Position numbers and translations under genes: made by a program
Notes under the pieces: generated by a model
Database searches by the model: none
Told to the model about the DNA's origin: nothing
What the model saw: only the letters and a program-made list of their open reading frames with translations
Shown here: positions 28,401-35,240 of the stretch, in pieces
Position numbering within the stretch: the first letter of the stretch is position 1
Layout of the letters: each line of letters opens with the position of its first letter
Assembly (NCBI RefSeq): GCF_964355755.1
Contig: NC_092671.1
Location: 6,581,001 to 6,645,000 of the forward strand
Direction of reading: 5' to 3'
DNA from: Antedon mediterranea
Lineage: Eukaryota; Echinodermata; Crinoidea; Comatulida; Antedonidae
Length of the DNA stretch: 64,000 nt

Positions 28401-31400
28401 TTACAGGGTGATGCAAGACAATGAATGTCAACGAACACTGCGTGTAGGAAGTCTTGTGTTCAAATGCATTGGTCAACTTCTTCCACACCAAATGCAATCA
28501 TTCCATTCAACAACTGCTATTTTTCCAGTAAGTCGACAGCAACTAGTAAAAGCAATATGTTGAAGATATCATTGACCTGTTTGGTCATTCCATGTGAATT
28601 CAACCGTATCGTATCAGATTTTGATGAAACTTGATAAAAATGATCCAATATGTGAAAAACCCAAAAAAAAATATTCTCTTCATTGATAGAATATGTAGTT
28701 TTAAAATAAGCGAATTCCCCAAGTTTAAGTTAAATTTAAACTAAAGTTATCATAGCTTGAAATAGCAATTTTGTTTAGTGGCACAGGTTTTTTTCCTGCT
28801 AGTTTTGGGTTCACCCTGTCTCCATACAAGTGGAAATATATATATATCCCTATCCAAATAAAAAAAACCTATATTCCTCTTAGATGTTGTAAATGTACTT
28901 AATCAATTTTTTACAGGTTGGGTTTGAAGCGTCACGTTTGTATTGGAGTATGCGATACACCAACAAACGATGTCGTTACGTATGTTCCATTGGCGAATCC
29001 AGCGGGAAACCATTATTTACAATCCGTGTCCAGGAGCAGGGGCATGAAGATGTCACTGTACAAGATACTACAATTAGAGGTAGATTATTTTTTCTTTAAT
29101 TCAACTATATTTTGGTTACTTCACAGATACTTTTTATAATTATTATTATTATATAATTAGATGTGCACATATAATGATATGCACACAGGGAAACGATTCC
29201 TTATCATGCACTTGTGCATTGTATATACATGTGATCAACAGCTTTACTTTTCATCCGAAGGACGAGTCTCAAACCCATGACTTTTCCATGCTTGTTCAAT
29301 ATGCTTTACCATTATGTACAGTTTAATTACTTATGTTTAAATTAGTCTACTGTTGTAATTGGGTGTCTAGAAAACTTAGATCTAGAAAACTCAGACATCT
29401 GAGTTTTCTAGATCTGAGTTTTCTAGACACCAGTTGTAATTATTACTAAATGATAATGTTTGTATATTTCAGGCGTTTGGCAGAAGATTTTATTACCTAT
29501 TGAAAAGCTACGACGTGAAGCAGACATGCTTAAACTCTTTCCAAGATTCATCAGTGGTGAAGATTTGTACGGTCTGCAAGAACCGGCCATTCTAAGAGTA
29601 CTTGAATCGGTAAATATACAGATAATAGTTATCAGAATTTACAAACAACTTACAACAACGTCTGTCTGTAAATATGTGTTACCTCATCTGATTCATTTTA
29701 TTTAGGATATTTGTTGTATATCCACAGTATTACAGGCCTAATTTGTAACTATGAATAATGTAACACTCAAGGGGTCAACACAATGGTCAAGTTGACCTAT
29801 AAAACCTAGGAAAACCTTCACCAATGGCTGCCTTAACTAATCGAAAGATTTTGATTTTAAAATATCTAATTGAACTTGTCTTCATCTATTGTAGCTTCCT
29901 GGTGTTGAGCTGATCCAGAACTATCAATTCCGCTATGGAAGATCTCCATACTTGGAACTCCCGTTAGCTATCAATCCATCAGGATGTGCTCGCACTGAAC
30001 CCAAGATGAGAACCCATGTTAAAAGGTAAGATATATTGTACAAATAATGTATGTTTACAAATAATGCCATGAGGTGAATGATGAAAAGTTGTAGTTCAAA
30101 ATAGGCAGCGCTTTCACGTTCAGAATCGGTGTAATGGTGGAAAATACTATTTAACGATTGTTAAATAGTGTCAACTATTGACCCACAATCGCCCAATCAA
30201 ATGACAGGAAATACACATAACTGATAAGAAAGATAGGTGTAACCTGAATTTTGTAATCTTAGTATTTCATTATAATTTAAGTAACAATTAACATTTACAT
30301 ATTAATTAGAACTATTTAAATGCTTTACTGCACGCATTTTTTAAATAATTGTTCTTTTCTCAGATCTCACACCCTGACCAGCAACACAACCTCACGGTCT
30401 TACCATCAACCATTGGTTACTGGTGATAGCATATATCCATACAAGACCTTTGTACACTCCAAGACATCTCAATATCGCAAGATGAAAAGTGACTGGAAGT
30501 CAAATGTTTATCTGGGCCGCTCACAGATTCAGGTAAGGAAAAGAGATTAATTGCAAAGGTTCTCAATAACTTTTTTTTTTTACACAGATGTCATATTTGT
30601 ACAGTTGGTATTGTGTTTTAATAGCCGACACTATCATACAGAAAGACCCAGGTTCCATTAATAATCCTGGTTGAACAATACTACTAGGGAGAATAAGGCT
30701 GCATGGAACTGGCCAGCCTACCACATAATTATTTCAAATCAGTAGAAATTATTTATTCTAAATCCCTGTCTATACTATAGTATCAGACTTTATGTGACAT
30801 ATGATGTGCCCATATATGGACATGATGATGTGTGTGATGATAGGGTAGACAGAGCTTAATTTAATCATAAGGGTTATATTTATATTCTCATTTGTATCTC
30901 AGGGTCTTGGACTTTATGCTGCCAAAGACATTGAGAAACATACAATGGTAATCGAATACATCGGTACGCTAATCAGAAACGAGGTTGCTAACCGTAAAGA
31001 GAAACATTACGAAGAATCGAATCGTGGTATTTATATGTTCCGATTGGATGATGATCAAGTGATCGACGCAACGTTATCCGGAAACCCGGCTAGATACATC
31101 AACCACTCATGCAATCCTAACTGCGTTGCCGAGGTAGTCAGTTTTGAGAAGGATAATAAGATTATCATCATCTCCAACAGGCGCATCACCAAAGGCGAAG
31201 AGGTAAATATATTTAATGGTAGTGTTTATACATGATTTTTTCTTAGTCAGCCTTGTATAGTGATTTATGTATGCTTGATGCATCTTGTTAAGTTATGTAT
31301 ATACACTATCAGACTAGTTTGACAAAGAAAGTGTGATGTGCCCAAATATGGTAGTTATATGACATCATCATGTCTATACAAGGACACATCACATTTTTTT

Positions 31401-31810
31401 TGTCACATAAAGTTTGATAGTGTAGACAGAGCTTTCATTAAGAAAACTTGTATTGTCAATTTGCTGTTCTATGTACACCTGGTTGGTTTCAGCTTGTATT
31501 GGTTGAGAAAATATAAATATTAAGATCTTTTTACTCAAGGTTACTATTTTCAAGTAAAGATTAATAATAGTAACCCACTACTTAGTCCTCTAAAAACACC
31601 CAGTATGTAAATTAGTACTCCCCTATTTTGGCAACCATAAATGTGTACTGATATTACTAATAGTATTTTTCTTTTTGTGTACTCATTTCTTAACCATTTT
31701 TTTTCTTTGTGTAGCTTACATACGATTACAAATTTGACTTTGAAGACGAGGACCAAAACAAGATTGCTTGTGGCTGCAAAGCACCAAACTGTAGGAAGTG
31801 GATGAACTAA
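507..31810 (+). CDS. KMT2C: KMT2C/KMT2D-type histone H3K4 methyltransferase (5' partial, 34 exons)
   Basis: Orthologue of vertebrate KMT2C and KMT2D (MLL3/MLL4), the enhancer H3K4 monomethyltransferase of the COMPASS-like complex with WDR5, RBBP5, ASH2L, DPY30, UTX and PTIP. I chained 34 exons by GT/AG sites and codon phase: 507-635, 3952-4068, 4362-4481, 4687-4791, 5135-5316, 5743-5907, 6307-6482, 6993-7202, 7579-7839, 8148-8281, 8572-8766, 9067-9172, 9650-9787, 9893-10130, 10595-10788, 11135-11208, 11933-11983, 12397-12646, 12852-15587, 15902-20488, 24105-24503, 25023-25226, 25554-26104, 26457-26561, 26966-27075, 27378-27621, 27790-27902, 28407-28527, 28917-29079, 29473-29609, 29895-30025, 30364-30532, 30903-31202, 31715-31810. 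Phase is consistent throughout, giving 4,336 codons then TAA. Residues below are counted from the first codon in the window. The start codon and N-terminal PHD fingers lie upstream. Symbol is by family; C and D arose by a vertebrate duplication. Confidence 0.96.
693..3640. mobile_element. Candidate 2.95-kb non-autonomous DNA transposon with palindromic subterminal arrays
   Basis: The left end reads CCCTTTGCAAAAAAACCGTA then TACG (from 693). The right end is its inverted copy, finishing TTTTTTGCAAAGGG at 3640; 23 of the 24 outermost positions match. Just inside each end is a cluster of the self-complementary octamer CGTATACG and near variants: about eight GTATAC cores in 709-915 and about nine in 3437-3630. 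Subterminal palindromic repeats are typical transposase-binding arrangements in several cut-and-paste superfamilies. The internal 2.4 kb has no transposase frame. No clear target-site duplication is visible beyond a possible TG. The alternative is two independent smaller elements in opposite orientation. Confidence 0.55.
2876..3090. promoter_or_regulatory. CpG-rich patch in KMT2 intron 1, possible internal promoter
   Basis: About 20 CpG dinucleotides lie within roughly 175 bp, against very few in the surrounding AT-rich intron. It includes a perfect hairpin, ACCGAGCG-A-CGCTCGGT (about 3016-3032), and GTCGTCGTCGGCGG, followed by a TATA-like TTTTTATAAAG at about 3068. Invertebrate gene bodies are often CpG-depleted, so a dense patch may mark an unmethylated regulatory element. 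It may equally be internal sequence of the surrounding transposon. Confidence 0.3.
4687..6482 (+). CDS. KMT2C: KMT2C/D PHD finger triplet (exons 4-7)
   Basis: Exons 4687-4791, 5135-5316, 5743-5907 and 6307-6482 (residues 123-331) encode three consecutive Cys4-His-Cys3 PHD fingers. Visible landmarks are DMCVSCGSFGKGAEGRLL, SCSQCGQCYHPYC, GWRCLDCTVCEGCGKATD, LLLCDDCDISYHTYCLDPP, GGWKCKWCVKCLQCGAT and the final CERWSHAVCDGLHTEDELE...CTWCRP. These match the second PHD cluster of vertebrate KMT2C/D; the last finger in vertebrate KMT2C/D is known to read acetylated histone H4. All zinc ligands appear intact. Introns fall inside the finger codons (TG|G for Trp, AG|A for Arg), consistent with an old conserved exon structure. 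Confidence 0.95.
4920..5060. mobile_element. Degraded GGGACAC-type repeat (family E) in KMT2 intron 4
   Basis: Contains ATTAGAGGACACATTTG and ACTAAGGGGACACTTTG, words shared with 27110-27230, 34590-34740, 46520-46550 and 50778-50860. The best-preserved copies begin near CAGTAGAACCTCTATT and end near its complement, a DNA-transposon-like terminus. This copy is decayed. Confidence 0.4.
6181..6250 (+). mobile_element. SINE/LINE 3'-tail fragment (AGCGCTTT type)
   Basis: TGTACAGCGCTTTGGTCTTT, AAAAGCGCTCTATAA and a TATAG-rich simple tail. Same motif as the insert at 22687-22760 in the opposite orientation. Short, no coding content. Confidence 0.45.
6712..6867. mobile_element. MITE family A, copy 1 (KMT2 intron 7)
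   Basis: Near-palindromic element. The left end is TAAGCTCCTTCTACACTATC followed by AAACTAGTTTGAC; the right end is AAGTTTGATAGTGTAGACAG then AGCTTTA. The middle holds tandem CCAAATATGGTAGTGATG-like words. Thirteen copies or fragments of this family occur in the window; the well-preserved ones are 120-160 bp and lack any reading frame. Confidence 0.85.
6993..10130 (+). CDS. KMT2C: KMT2C/D exons 8-14: linker with conserved KPYRPGIGGF and EAFFGKEL motifs
   Basis: Seven exons (6993-7202, 7579-7839, 8148-8281, 8572-8766, 9067-9172, 9650-9787, 9893-10130; residues 332 to about 758). They are mainly disordered and charged, with short islands that identify the family: GVFLTESGFQQIT, KRKPYRPGIGGFIARP, YIQ-EAFFGKELL across the 8281/8572 junction, ILGMLMADGLDKH and SKEVIDLFGSVLSP. 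Each has a clear counterpart at the same order in vertebrate KMT2C/D. The 5' part of exon 8572-8766, with its upstream intron sequence, has been duplicated into a downstream intron (9338-9497). Confidence 0.9.
7271..7368. mobile_element. MITE family A, copy 2 (KMT2 intron 8)
   Basis: Shortened copy: CCTACACTATCAAACTTTAT at the left, ACTACCATATTTGGGTATAT in the middle, GTTTGATAGTGTAG at the right. Confidence 0.75.
7911..8080. mobile_element. Short element with CAGTGGCG termini (KMT2 intron 9)
   Basis: CAGTGGCGTAACGGC near 7911 and the inverted TGTTGCGCCACTG near 8075 bracket a GC-richer stretch containing a direct repeat of CCCAGCATTGGAG. The inverted ends suggest a small hAT-like non-autonomous element. 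I see no clean 8-bp target duplication, so the class is uncertain. Confidence 0.45.
8458..8617 (+). repeat. KMT2C: Source copy of the duplicated intron/exon junction
   Basis: This 160-bp block covers about 114 bp of intron, the AG acceptor at 8570-8571 and the first 46 nt of KMT2 exon 11 (EAFFGKELLVFSKKR). It recurs at 9338-9497 with a single difference that I can see (position 8543 A versus 9423 G). Confidence 0.92.
9338..9497 (+). pseudogene. Duplicated partial KMT2 exon in intron 12
   Basis: Copy of 8458-8617, lying in the same orientation in the intron between exons 12 and 13, offset exactly 880 bp. It retains the branch/pyrimidine region and the AG acceptor (9450-9451), then EAFFGKELLVFSKKR. 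Past the copy border the frame reads Thr then stop within two codons. If spliced in, it would truncate the protein before the HMG box, FYR and SET domains. No good donor follows, so it is most likely silent. The near identity means a recent duplication or an assembly error. Confidence 0.85.
10258..10400 (+). mobile_element. SINE family F, 3' part (KMT2 intron 14)
   Basis: Carries CCAGTGTACACATCTGGCTC, GTGCACTTTAAAGAACCTAG, TATATCTTTTGAGACGAGTA and the ACACACAGCCACTG end. All match the reverse complement of 56525-56810, where a tRNA-like head is preserved. This copy is 5'-truncated. Confidence 0.65.
10595..11983 (+). CDS. KMT2C: KMT2C/D HMG-box-like domain (exons 15-17)
   Basis: Exons 10595-10788, 11135-11208 and 11933-11983 (about residues 759-865) encode the segment KKWEKDEHLGNMATISPVLY, then NYPDLKKDFPDWPSRAKQIQ, KLWRKVTPEEKQPFL and QYAKDNRSTQKLK. 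The pattern WP..AK.I.KLWR...PEEK.PF...AKDNR is the HMG-box-like domain of KMT2C/D, which in vertebrate KMT2D has been linked to binding of acetylated H4K16 or DNA. It is split by two short introns; the middle exon is only 74 nt and the last 51 nt. Confidence 0.9.
10841..10985. mobile_element. MITE family B, degraded copy (KMT2 intron 15)
   Basis: Begins TTGGTTCCCACTTGAACGCA and ends CTTACGTCCTTGCGTAGCAT...CGAACCAAGCTTTA, an eroded version of the palindrome preserved at 59561-59732. Confidence 0.65.
12397..15587 (+). CDS. KMT2C: KMT2C/D exons 18-19: giant disordered exon with acidic motif and LxxLL box
   Basis: Exon 18 (12397-12646) gives a coiled, charged segment ending DRRWKQLTRIEDHQQTPG. 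Exon 19 (12852-15587, residues 949-1860) is a single 2.7-kb exon rich in Pro, Gln, Met, then Lys/Glu/Ser/Thr. Islands conserved with vertebrate KMT2C: HLKELLMRRKKR, HWQGDDVQRGPPPPYP, GPYIELKHGG, the acidic DPHLDDLFQNGEFNILDLAD, and LLEEQPLLLQDLLDQE near the end. The last contains the LxxLL nuclear-receptor box (15431-15448, residues 1809-1814). A short Cys-rich run, CCGGGNCSP at about 15115, is unusual in this Cys-poor exon and has no counterpart I recall. Confidence 0.92.
15902..20488 (+). CDS. KMT2C: KMT2C/D exon 20: 4.6-kb Gln/Met/Pro-rich exon with coiled coil
   Basis: A single 4,587-nt exon (residues 1861-3389), the largest in the gene. In order: a Met/Pro/Gln-rich leader; a basic coiled coil at 16711-16965 (HQQWLLRKEQHLQMQVKALD ... 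VLSARQRSCKKSGRVFPESD) that matches the vertebrate EEWLQ...AKKAGREFPEED coil; a Met/Gln region; the PGQQSPM array (17500-18288); a conserved NNPFSEAFQARERQAKLEQQ helix at about 19015-19130; a Lys/Arg-rich stretch (KKEKPKKKQRRKKK); a TPPTPND block; an acidic LTPEQLKQLEMLEKLPYVIK helix; and NPPTPPSSPP near the end. Antisense open frames here are codon-bias shadows of the repeats. Confidence 0.92.
17500..18288 (+). repeat. KMT2C: 29-unit PGQQSPM coding minisatellite in KMT2C/D
   Basis: The reading frame carries 29 tandem units of nine codons with consensus M-x-P-G-Q-Q-S-P-M (263 codons including one two-residue insertion; residues about 2394-2656). Units vary at position 2 and around it (MQP, RQP, MPP, LQP, VPL). 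Four copies at 17581-17688 are identical at the nucleotide level over 27 nt, indicating recent slippage or unequal exchange, while the flanking units have diverged but keep the frame. SP dipeptides in nearly every unit make this a dense array of potential proline-directed phosphorylation sites. The vertebrate proteins have Gln-rich sequence nearby but not this repeat, as far as I recall. Confidence 0.95.
20575..23931. mobile_element. 3.36-kb foldback element with 344-bp tandem subunits (KMT2 intron 20)
   Basis: The ends are a perfect 19-bp inverted repeat, TAGGCTAGTCAATCTAGCA at 20575 and its complement ending at 23931. Homology continues inward on both sides: the CAAATTGCAAACAGAGAT block, the ATCACACCTCTGACACTCAT-like block and the GCAAATTAGGGTGAAATTAC block all recur inverted at the right end. 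The left arm holds about four tandem units whose TATGCAAATT starts lie at 20701, 21031, 21377, 21721 and 22066 (spacing 330, 346, 344, 345). The right arm holds the same units in opposite orientation, with a scrambled centre at about 22.0-22.6 kb. There is no transposase frame. It fills most of the 3.6-kb intron between exons 20 and 21. Confidence 0.85.
22687..22760 (-). mobile_element. Short SINE/LINE-tail fragment inside the foldback
   Basis: An (AAT)n run followed by TTTATATAGCGCC...AAGCGCTGTACA interrupts the right half of the foldback element. On the minus strand it reads as a 3' tail ending in (ATT)n, the usual form of a retroposed insertion. The same AGCGCTTT...GCGCT(A/C)TA motif occurs at 6188-6245 (plus) and about 60877-60900. 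Confidence 0.5.
24105..26561 (+). CDS. KMT2C: KMT2C/D exons 21-24: linker before the extended PHD
   Basis: Exons 24105-24503, 25023-25226, 25554-26104 and 26457-26561 (about residues 3390-3809). Conserved islands: SLPTPPPSNANSAEEVNRMR and SNVPSSSPELDDTE, matching the vertebrate SLPTPPHNNQEELRI...VPSSSPES block; a VTLTLNQHAGD...IVASLAEILKIP segment matching the SVAITLHPTAAENISSVVAA region; RFCKHCDVLILGEAV...VFCSTNCFMQW, a Cys-containing domain also present in vertebrates; an alanine/lysine-rich coil (KEAKEASALKEAKEKEEA); and KKWRNIRYKKW just before the ePHD. Confidence 0.9.
26966..27902 (+). CDS. KMT2C: KMT2C/D extended PHD finger (exons 25-27)
   Basis: Exons 26966-27075, 27378-27621 and 27790-27902 (residues 3810-3964) encode the second extended PHD: NCILCSDHGDGETNGSARLL, WVHLNCALWSYEVYE, KCCYCSKFGATVLC, CSNIYHFGCAINDNCMFFKD and KTMLCPLH. 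The C2HC zinc knuckle plus PHD spacing is complete. ePHD modules of this family sit just N-terminal of FYRN/FYRC, as here. Exon 27 continues into FRRVYVSRDEHKQVAR, the conserved lead-in to the FYRN domain. Confidence 0.95.
27100..27235. mobile_element. Degraded family E repeat (KMT2 intron 25)
   Basis: Words such as GTCGAACTCTCTCTTTTGGG, CACTATTCAGGG and CTATTAGGGGGACACTTCC match the family E copies elsewhere. It begins only about 25 bp after the exon 25 donor. Confidence 0.4.
28120..28182 (+). repeat. Single-copy relative of the 48-bp minisatellite
   Basis: GTATCTCTATTCAGATCCAC then CCACAGCATTGTCATTTTCAG and TTTGCCTTTGGATTTAT. The same order, including the TTTTCAG...TTTGCCTATGGATTTAT flank, closes the ten-copy array at 47804-48273. 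Here the unit occurs once and lacks about 11 bp. Confidence 0.6.
28241..28379. mobile_element. MITE family A, copy 3 (KMT2 intron 27)
   Basis: GCTCTATCTACACTATCAAA, ACTAGTTTGACAAAAGGTG, then TTAATAGTGTTTTAGAGCTTTA. The right end has diverged. Confidence 0.75.
28407..30025 (+). CDS. KMT2C: KMT2C/D FYRN-FYRC module and Win motif (exons 28-31)
   Basis: Exons 28407-28527, 28917-29079, 29473-29609 and 29895-30025 (residues 3965-4148). FYRN: LRVGSLVFKCIGQLLPHQMQ, FPVGFEASRLYWSMRYTNKR. FYRC: CRYVCSIGESSGKPLFTIRV, GHEDVTVQD, GVWQKILLPIEKLRREADML, LFPRFISGEDLYGL, NYQFRYGRSPYLELPLAINP. The Win motif GCARTEP is encoded at 29982-30002 (residues 4135-4141); its Arg is the residue that inserts into WDR5 in the family. 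The vertebrate KMT2C version is GCARSEP, so the change is conservative. Confidence 0.96.
29361..29432. mobile_element. 72-bp perfect-hairpin element with 9-bp target duplication (KMT2 intron 29)
   Basis: The insert runs from GGGTGTCTAGAAAACTTAGA to GAGTTTTCTAGACACCA, and nearly all of it folds into one hairpin with about 34-bp arms and one mismatch. It is flanked by identical GTTGTAATT at 29352-29360 and 29433-29441. A 9-bp duplication is what Mutator-like transposases leave. Confidence 0.75.
30364..31810 (+). CDS. KMT2C: KMT2C/D SET and post-SET catalytic domain (exons 32-34)
   Basis: Exons 30364-30532, 30903-31202 and 31715-31810 (residues 4148-4336). Landmarks: QYRKMKSDWKSNVYLGRSQI leading into GLGLYAAKDIEKHTMVIEYI, GIYMFRLDDDQVIDATLSG, the SAM-binding RYINHSCNPNC, KIIIISNRRITKGEELTYDY spanning the last splice junction, and post-SET ACGCKAPNC followed by the family C-terminus RKWMN and TAA at 31808-31810. 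All catalytic and zinc residues expected of KMT2 SET domains are present, so the enzyme should be active with its WRAD partners. Confidence 0.98.
30762..30857. mobile_element. MITE family A, copy 4 (KMT2 intron 32)
   Basis: CCCTGTCTATACTATAGTAT, CAGACTTTATGTGACATATG and right end GGTAGACAGAGCTTA; internally deleted. Confidence 0.65.
31290..31435. mobile_element. MITE family A, copy 5 (KMT2 intron 33)
   Basis: TACACTATCAGACTAGTTTG, AAATATGGTAGTTATATGAC and AAAGTTTGATAGTGTAGACA then GAGCTTT. It sits between the SET exon and the final exon. Confidence 0.8.
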
Positions 31811-34800
31811 GCTTCACTCTTGTTTTACATTCAAGTGGTCATGGCAAATGTACATATAAAAACTAGAGATACTAAGCTTATGGCTACGACTGGATCATGG
31901 AATAATAGATTGGTAATAGAGCAGGTACTACAATTAAGCCCTTTAATTGTATTGGATCTTTGAAAATGATAGTAACACCATAGAAAATCACTGTATGAAA
32001 AACTACATGACCTAAATAAAACAGTGTATGGTTTTTCCAATGTTCTTAAAAGATCATTGTTTTTCTAAGGATTTTTTCACCTTATGGTGTTTGGTGTTCC
32101 AAACTTTAGAAACATTACTGTATTGGTGGAGGAGTGGCATACCCCCCACAAACATACACACTTAGTGGAGTCTGGCCCAAACGCTAAAGAAATGGAGATG
32201 GGCACCACGGCCGTAAGCATTAGCTTAGGTTTCGACCTTACCTACTGTATTGGTAAATATACAATATTATATTGTGTACAGTATAGATATAACCAATAGT
32301 AAAACACTGTAGTTCTACATGAAGGAAACATCAGTAATACACAGTATACCTGTATCATATGAATACAGTGTTATTGATGTAATAATACAAGAAAAACTAT
32401 AGATAATATGTAGATATTGTAATACTAACTAAGAATAGGTAGTGCATTAACAATAACAGCAGTACTAATACATCAGCGCCCAAAACTAAACGGATCATTT
32501 TGCATGAAAACGAACTTGCAAACATAGCATCCATCATAGTTTCTTGTGTCAACTCTCACAAAATCTCGGAAAATTTGAGTGGCCCCACATCCAGATTTAT
32601 GGAAAAAAACAACCAGTACGGTAAAAAAAGAATTTGGGAAAGTTCCTGGTTTTTTGGGGTGCCCAGTTATTATATCTATATCTGCAGTATTATTCAATCG
32701 ACACTGAATGACTTCCAACCAAATACTAACTACTAAATAGGGGTCTATACTAAACAATCAATCACTAATGTTATATTATAAGATTGTATTGTTTGTAAAC
32801 AAATTTTAATGGCAATAATTTTTAAATGTTTATCAAATCAGCAAATTGTAACTTGTAAAAAGATTTTTTAAATGTTTGTAAGAAACGGTAAGTCATCCAG
32901 TGTATTTTATTCATATTTGTTAAATAATTCTGTCGGAATTTAAAGACAAGAATTATTATCTGAGAAAAAATACTTATGTTAATTGGAATATCCATTGTAA
33001 AATTCCACTATTTTTTTTTGGCAAAATACAGATTAATATATAAATAAGTCAGAGTAATATATTGTACACAATTCATATTTTGAAATATTTTAGAGAAACT
33101 GTAACAAAAAATAATAATGATTGTATGAGAAATTGTAATTTATATGTATGTAATTCACAACATTTAACAATGGGGAATAACAATTGATGTGATTGAAACA
33201 GTTTACATGGTAAACTTACAGATATATGTCATCTGTCATCACAACATTAACGCATAAGAATAGGCTTATAAAGAATTTAAAGATCTGTTAATTTGTCCTT
33301 CATTGAAATGAAATGCCTATTTTACAAATTAAACACAGGTGACCTGATCATAATCAACTTAATGCTAATGTGTGTGATGTCATTTGACATATGTTAGATA
33401 GTATATAGGTATACACCTAATGTCTAAAAATAAATAACTTGTATCTATCTTTAGGCTACCCATGAAGTAAGTCAACAAATTATTGTAATGAACATTACAA
33501 AACATAATTGTATATTGTATAGATGTTAATTGCCAAAATTGATTAAACCTTGCAATTCTATAGTGTTAATGATGCCAACAAATAGGCTAGTGTGTAGATT
33601 TTTTGAAATATATCTTTTAAACAATTAATTAAATTCAACACCTTAGAATGAAATGCAAATTGTTTAATCAAATTCATAACGTATCCACCAATGGATGTCT
33701 TTAGCATGCAGCTGTTAAAATTTGGAATGAATTTTGAAATATTTCCGACACTGCACAATTATTTTTCGATTTATTCTGTACAAAGTTTAACAATTTGGTG
33801 CTTAAAATAGATCAGGTGTCATTATTTTTTCTTTTTATAACCCAATTTAATGAGTAAATTCTGATATTTGAGCATAAAAAGTAATTAATTTTTGTATTAC
33901 TTACATGTATATTTCTAGGATACAATTAATTTATTTCTTAACCACTGTTAACCGTGTATGGAAAGGGTTAGAATACTTATAATTGGAACAATCTCAATCT
34001 AGAATGTAATATAAAAGATTTGTAAAATAAAATAAGTGTATTGTAGTGAAATGATAAGGAAAACTTTCAAAATGTATTTCTTTCCTAGTGTCAACCGAGA
34101 TGTAAATTTAACATTATTTTGTACTACCACTATATTGAAGAAATTTGTAGAGTTTTTGTATGATAAACAAATGATTATTATGTAGTATTCGAATGACTCG
34201 TTGTCGTTAGGGTGCTACGAATGCTTTCTTCCAAGTCTTGTCAATGCTTTGCCTTTTTGTAGCCCATCAAGAACAAAGCAACGTGTAAATATTCAATGTA
34301 TAAAATCTGTTTTATTTTCTACCGTTTCTGTAAATTACTTCTTTGTTTATTAATATTATTATTATATCAGTAATTCGTAAAGATCTGTATATCTCTGACC
34401 GCATTAGCTTTGTTCGCATAGACAAGGAATATACTTCTTTGCGATCAAGGTTGAAATAATAACCTTTTATACTAATAATTGTACAGCAATTTTACAGAGA
34501 TGGTGATCTAATGGGCCGACATTTAGTATCGACAGTTAATAAACTTGTATTTGAGGTGTGGGACCTTTTTTCTAGAAGTATAGAAGTACAGTAGAACCTC
34601 TATTCAAGAGACACCCATTATAGGGACACTTTCAAAACAAAGGAGGGGCAATAGATATTTTACCACTAAGGATAACCCCTATTAAAGGGACACATTGTTT
34701 GGGTCCTGAAGGTGTTTCTTAATAGATAGTTCTACTGTACTGTTTTACTTGTGTTTTTTTACAATTGTACAGTTACTGATAAACTATTAAAGGTAAAACA

Positions 34801-35240
34801 ATCTATTATTTTTGTATTACAATTTTGATGATTCTACTATACAATTAAAAACACTTGTCTCATTCTCTCATCAGTAATATTTAACTAAATAGGTGAGAAT
34901 TTTATAGAAAAAGAATATAGTGTAGAAATACATTTATTAAAAATATGTGTAAATTATTCAAAATGCACTTATAGTTAACTCAATCAAGGACATATTGTTA
35001 TAAGAATACTGTATGTAATATTACAATAATTATTATATTGTTAATACTATTGTTGTTATTGATTTTTATTTTATTTCTTTTTTTTTTGTGTTTTCAACTA
35101 TAGAGCCGACACATTAGGTTTTGTATATAATAGCTATCCAGTACATAAAGAATTATGATAGGGTATTTTTCGTCTGTTGTCTAACTCATTGTGAATAAAC
35201 TGTCTGTGCTGTGGTTCTGCCAATAAATGTTTTATTCTCA
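31811..35240 (+). other. KMT2C/D 3' UTR and downstream AT-rich region
   Basis: No coding capacity. Unlike the introns on either side, 31811 to about 34580 contains none of the recognisable MITE or SINE copies, which fits a long 3' UTR or constrained downstream region. Candidate polyadenylation signals: AATAAA at 32015-32020, clustered AATAAA/AAATAA near 34027-34035, and GTGAATAAACTG / CCAATAAATG near 35193-35226. A Pumilio-type TGTAAATA lies at 34284-34291. The true end cannot be chosen from sequence. A degraded GGGACAC-type repeat (family E) occupies about 34590-34740. Confidence 0.45.
34590..34740. mobile_element. Family E repeat downstream of KMT2
   Basis: The best-preserved copy: CAGTAGAACCTCTATTCAAG at the left, ATTATAGGGACACTTTC and TATTAAAGGGACACATTG inside, and TTAATAGATAGTTCTACTG at the right, so the ends are inverted. 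It looks like a small non-autonomous DNA transposon. Confidence 0.55.
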
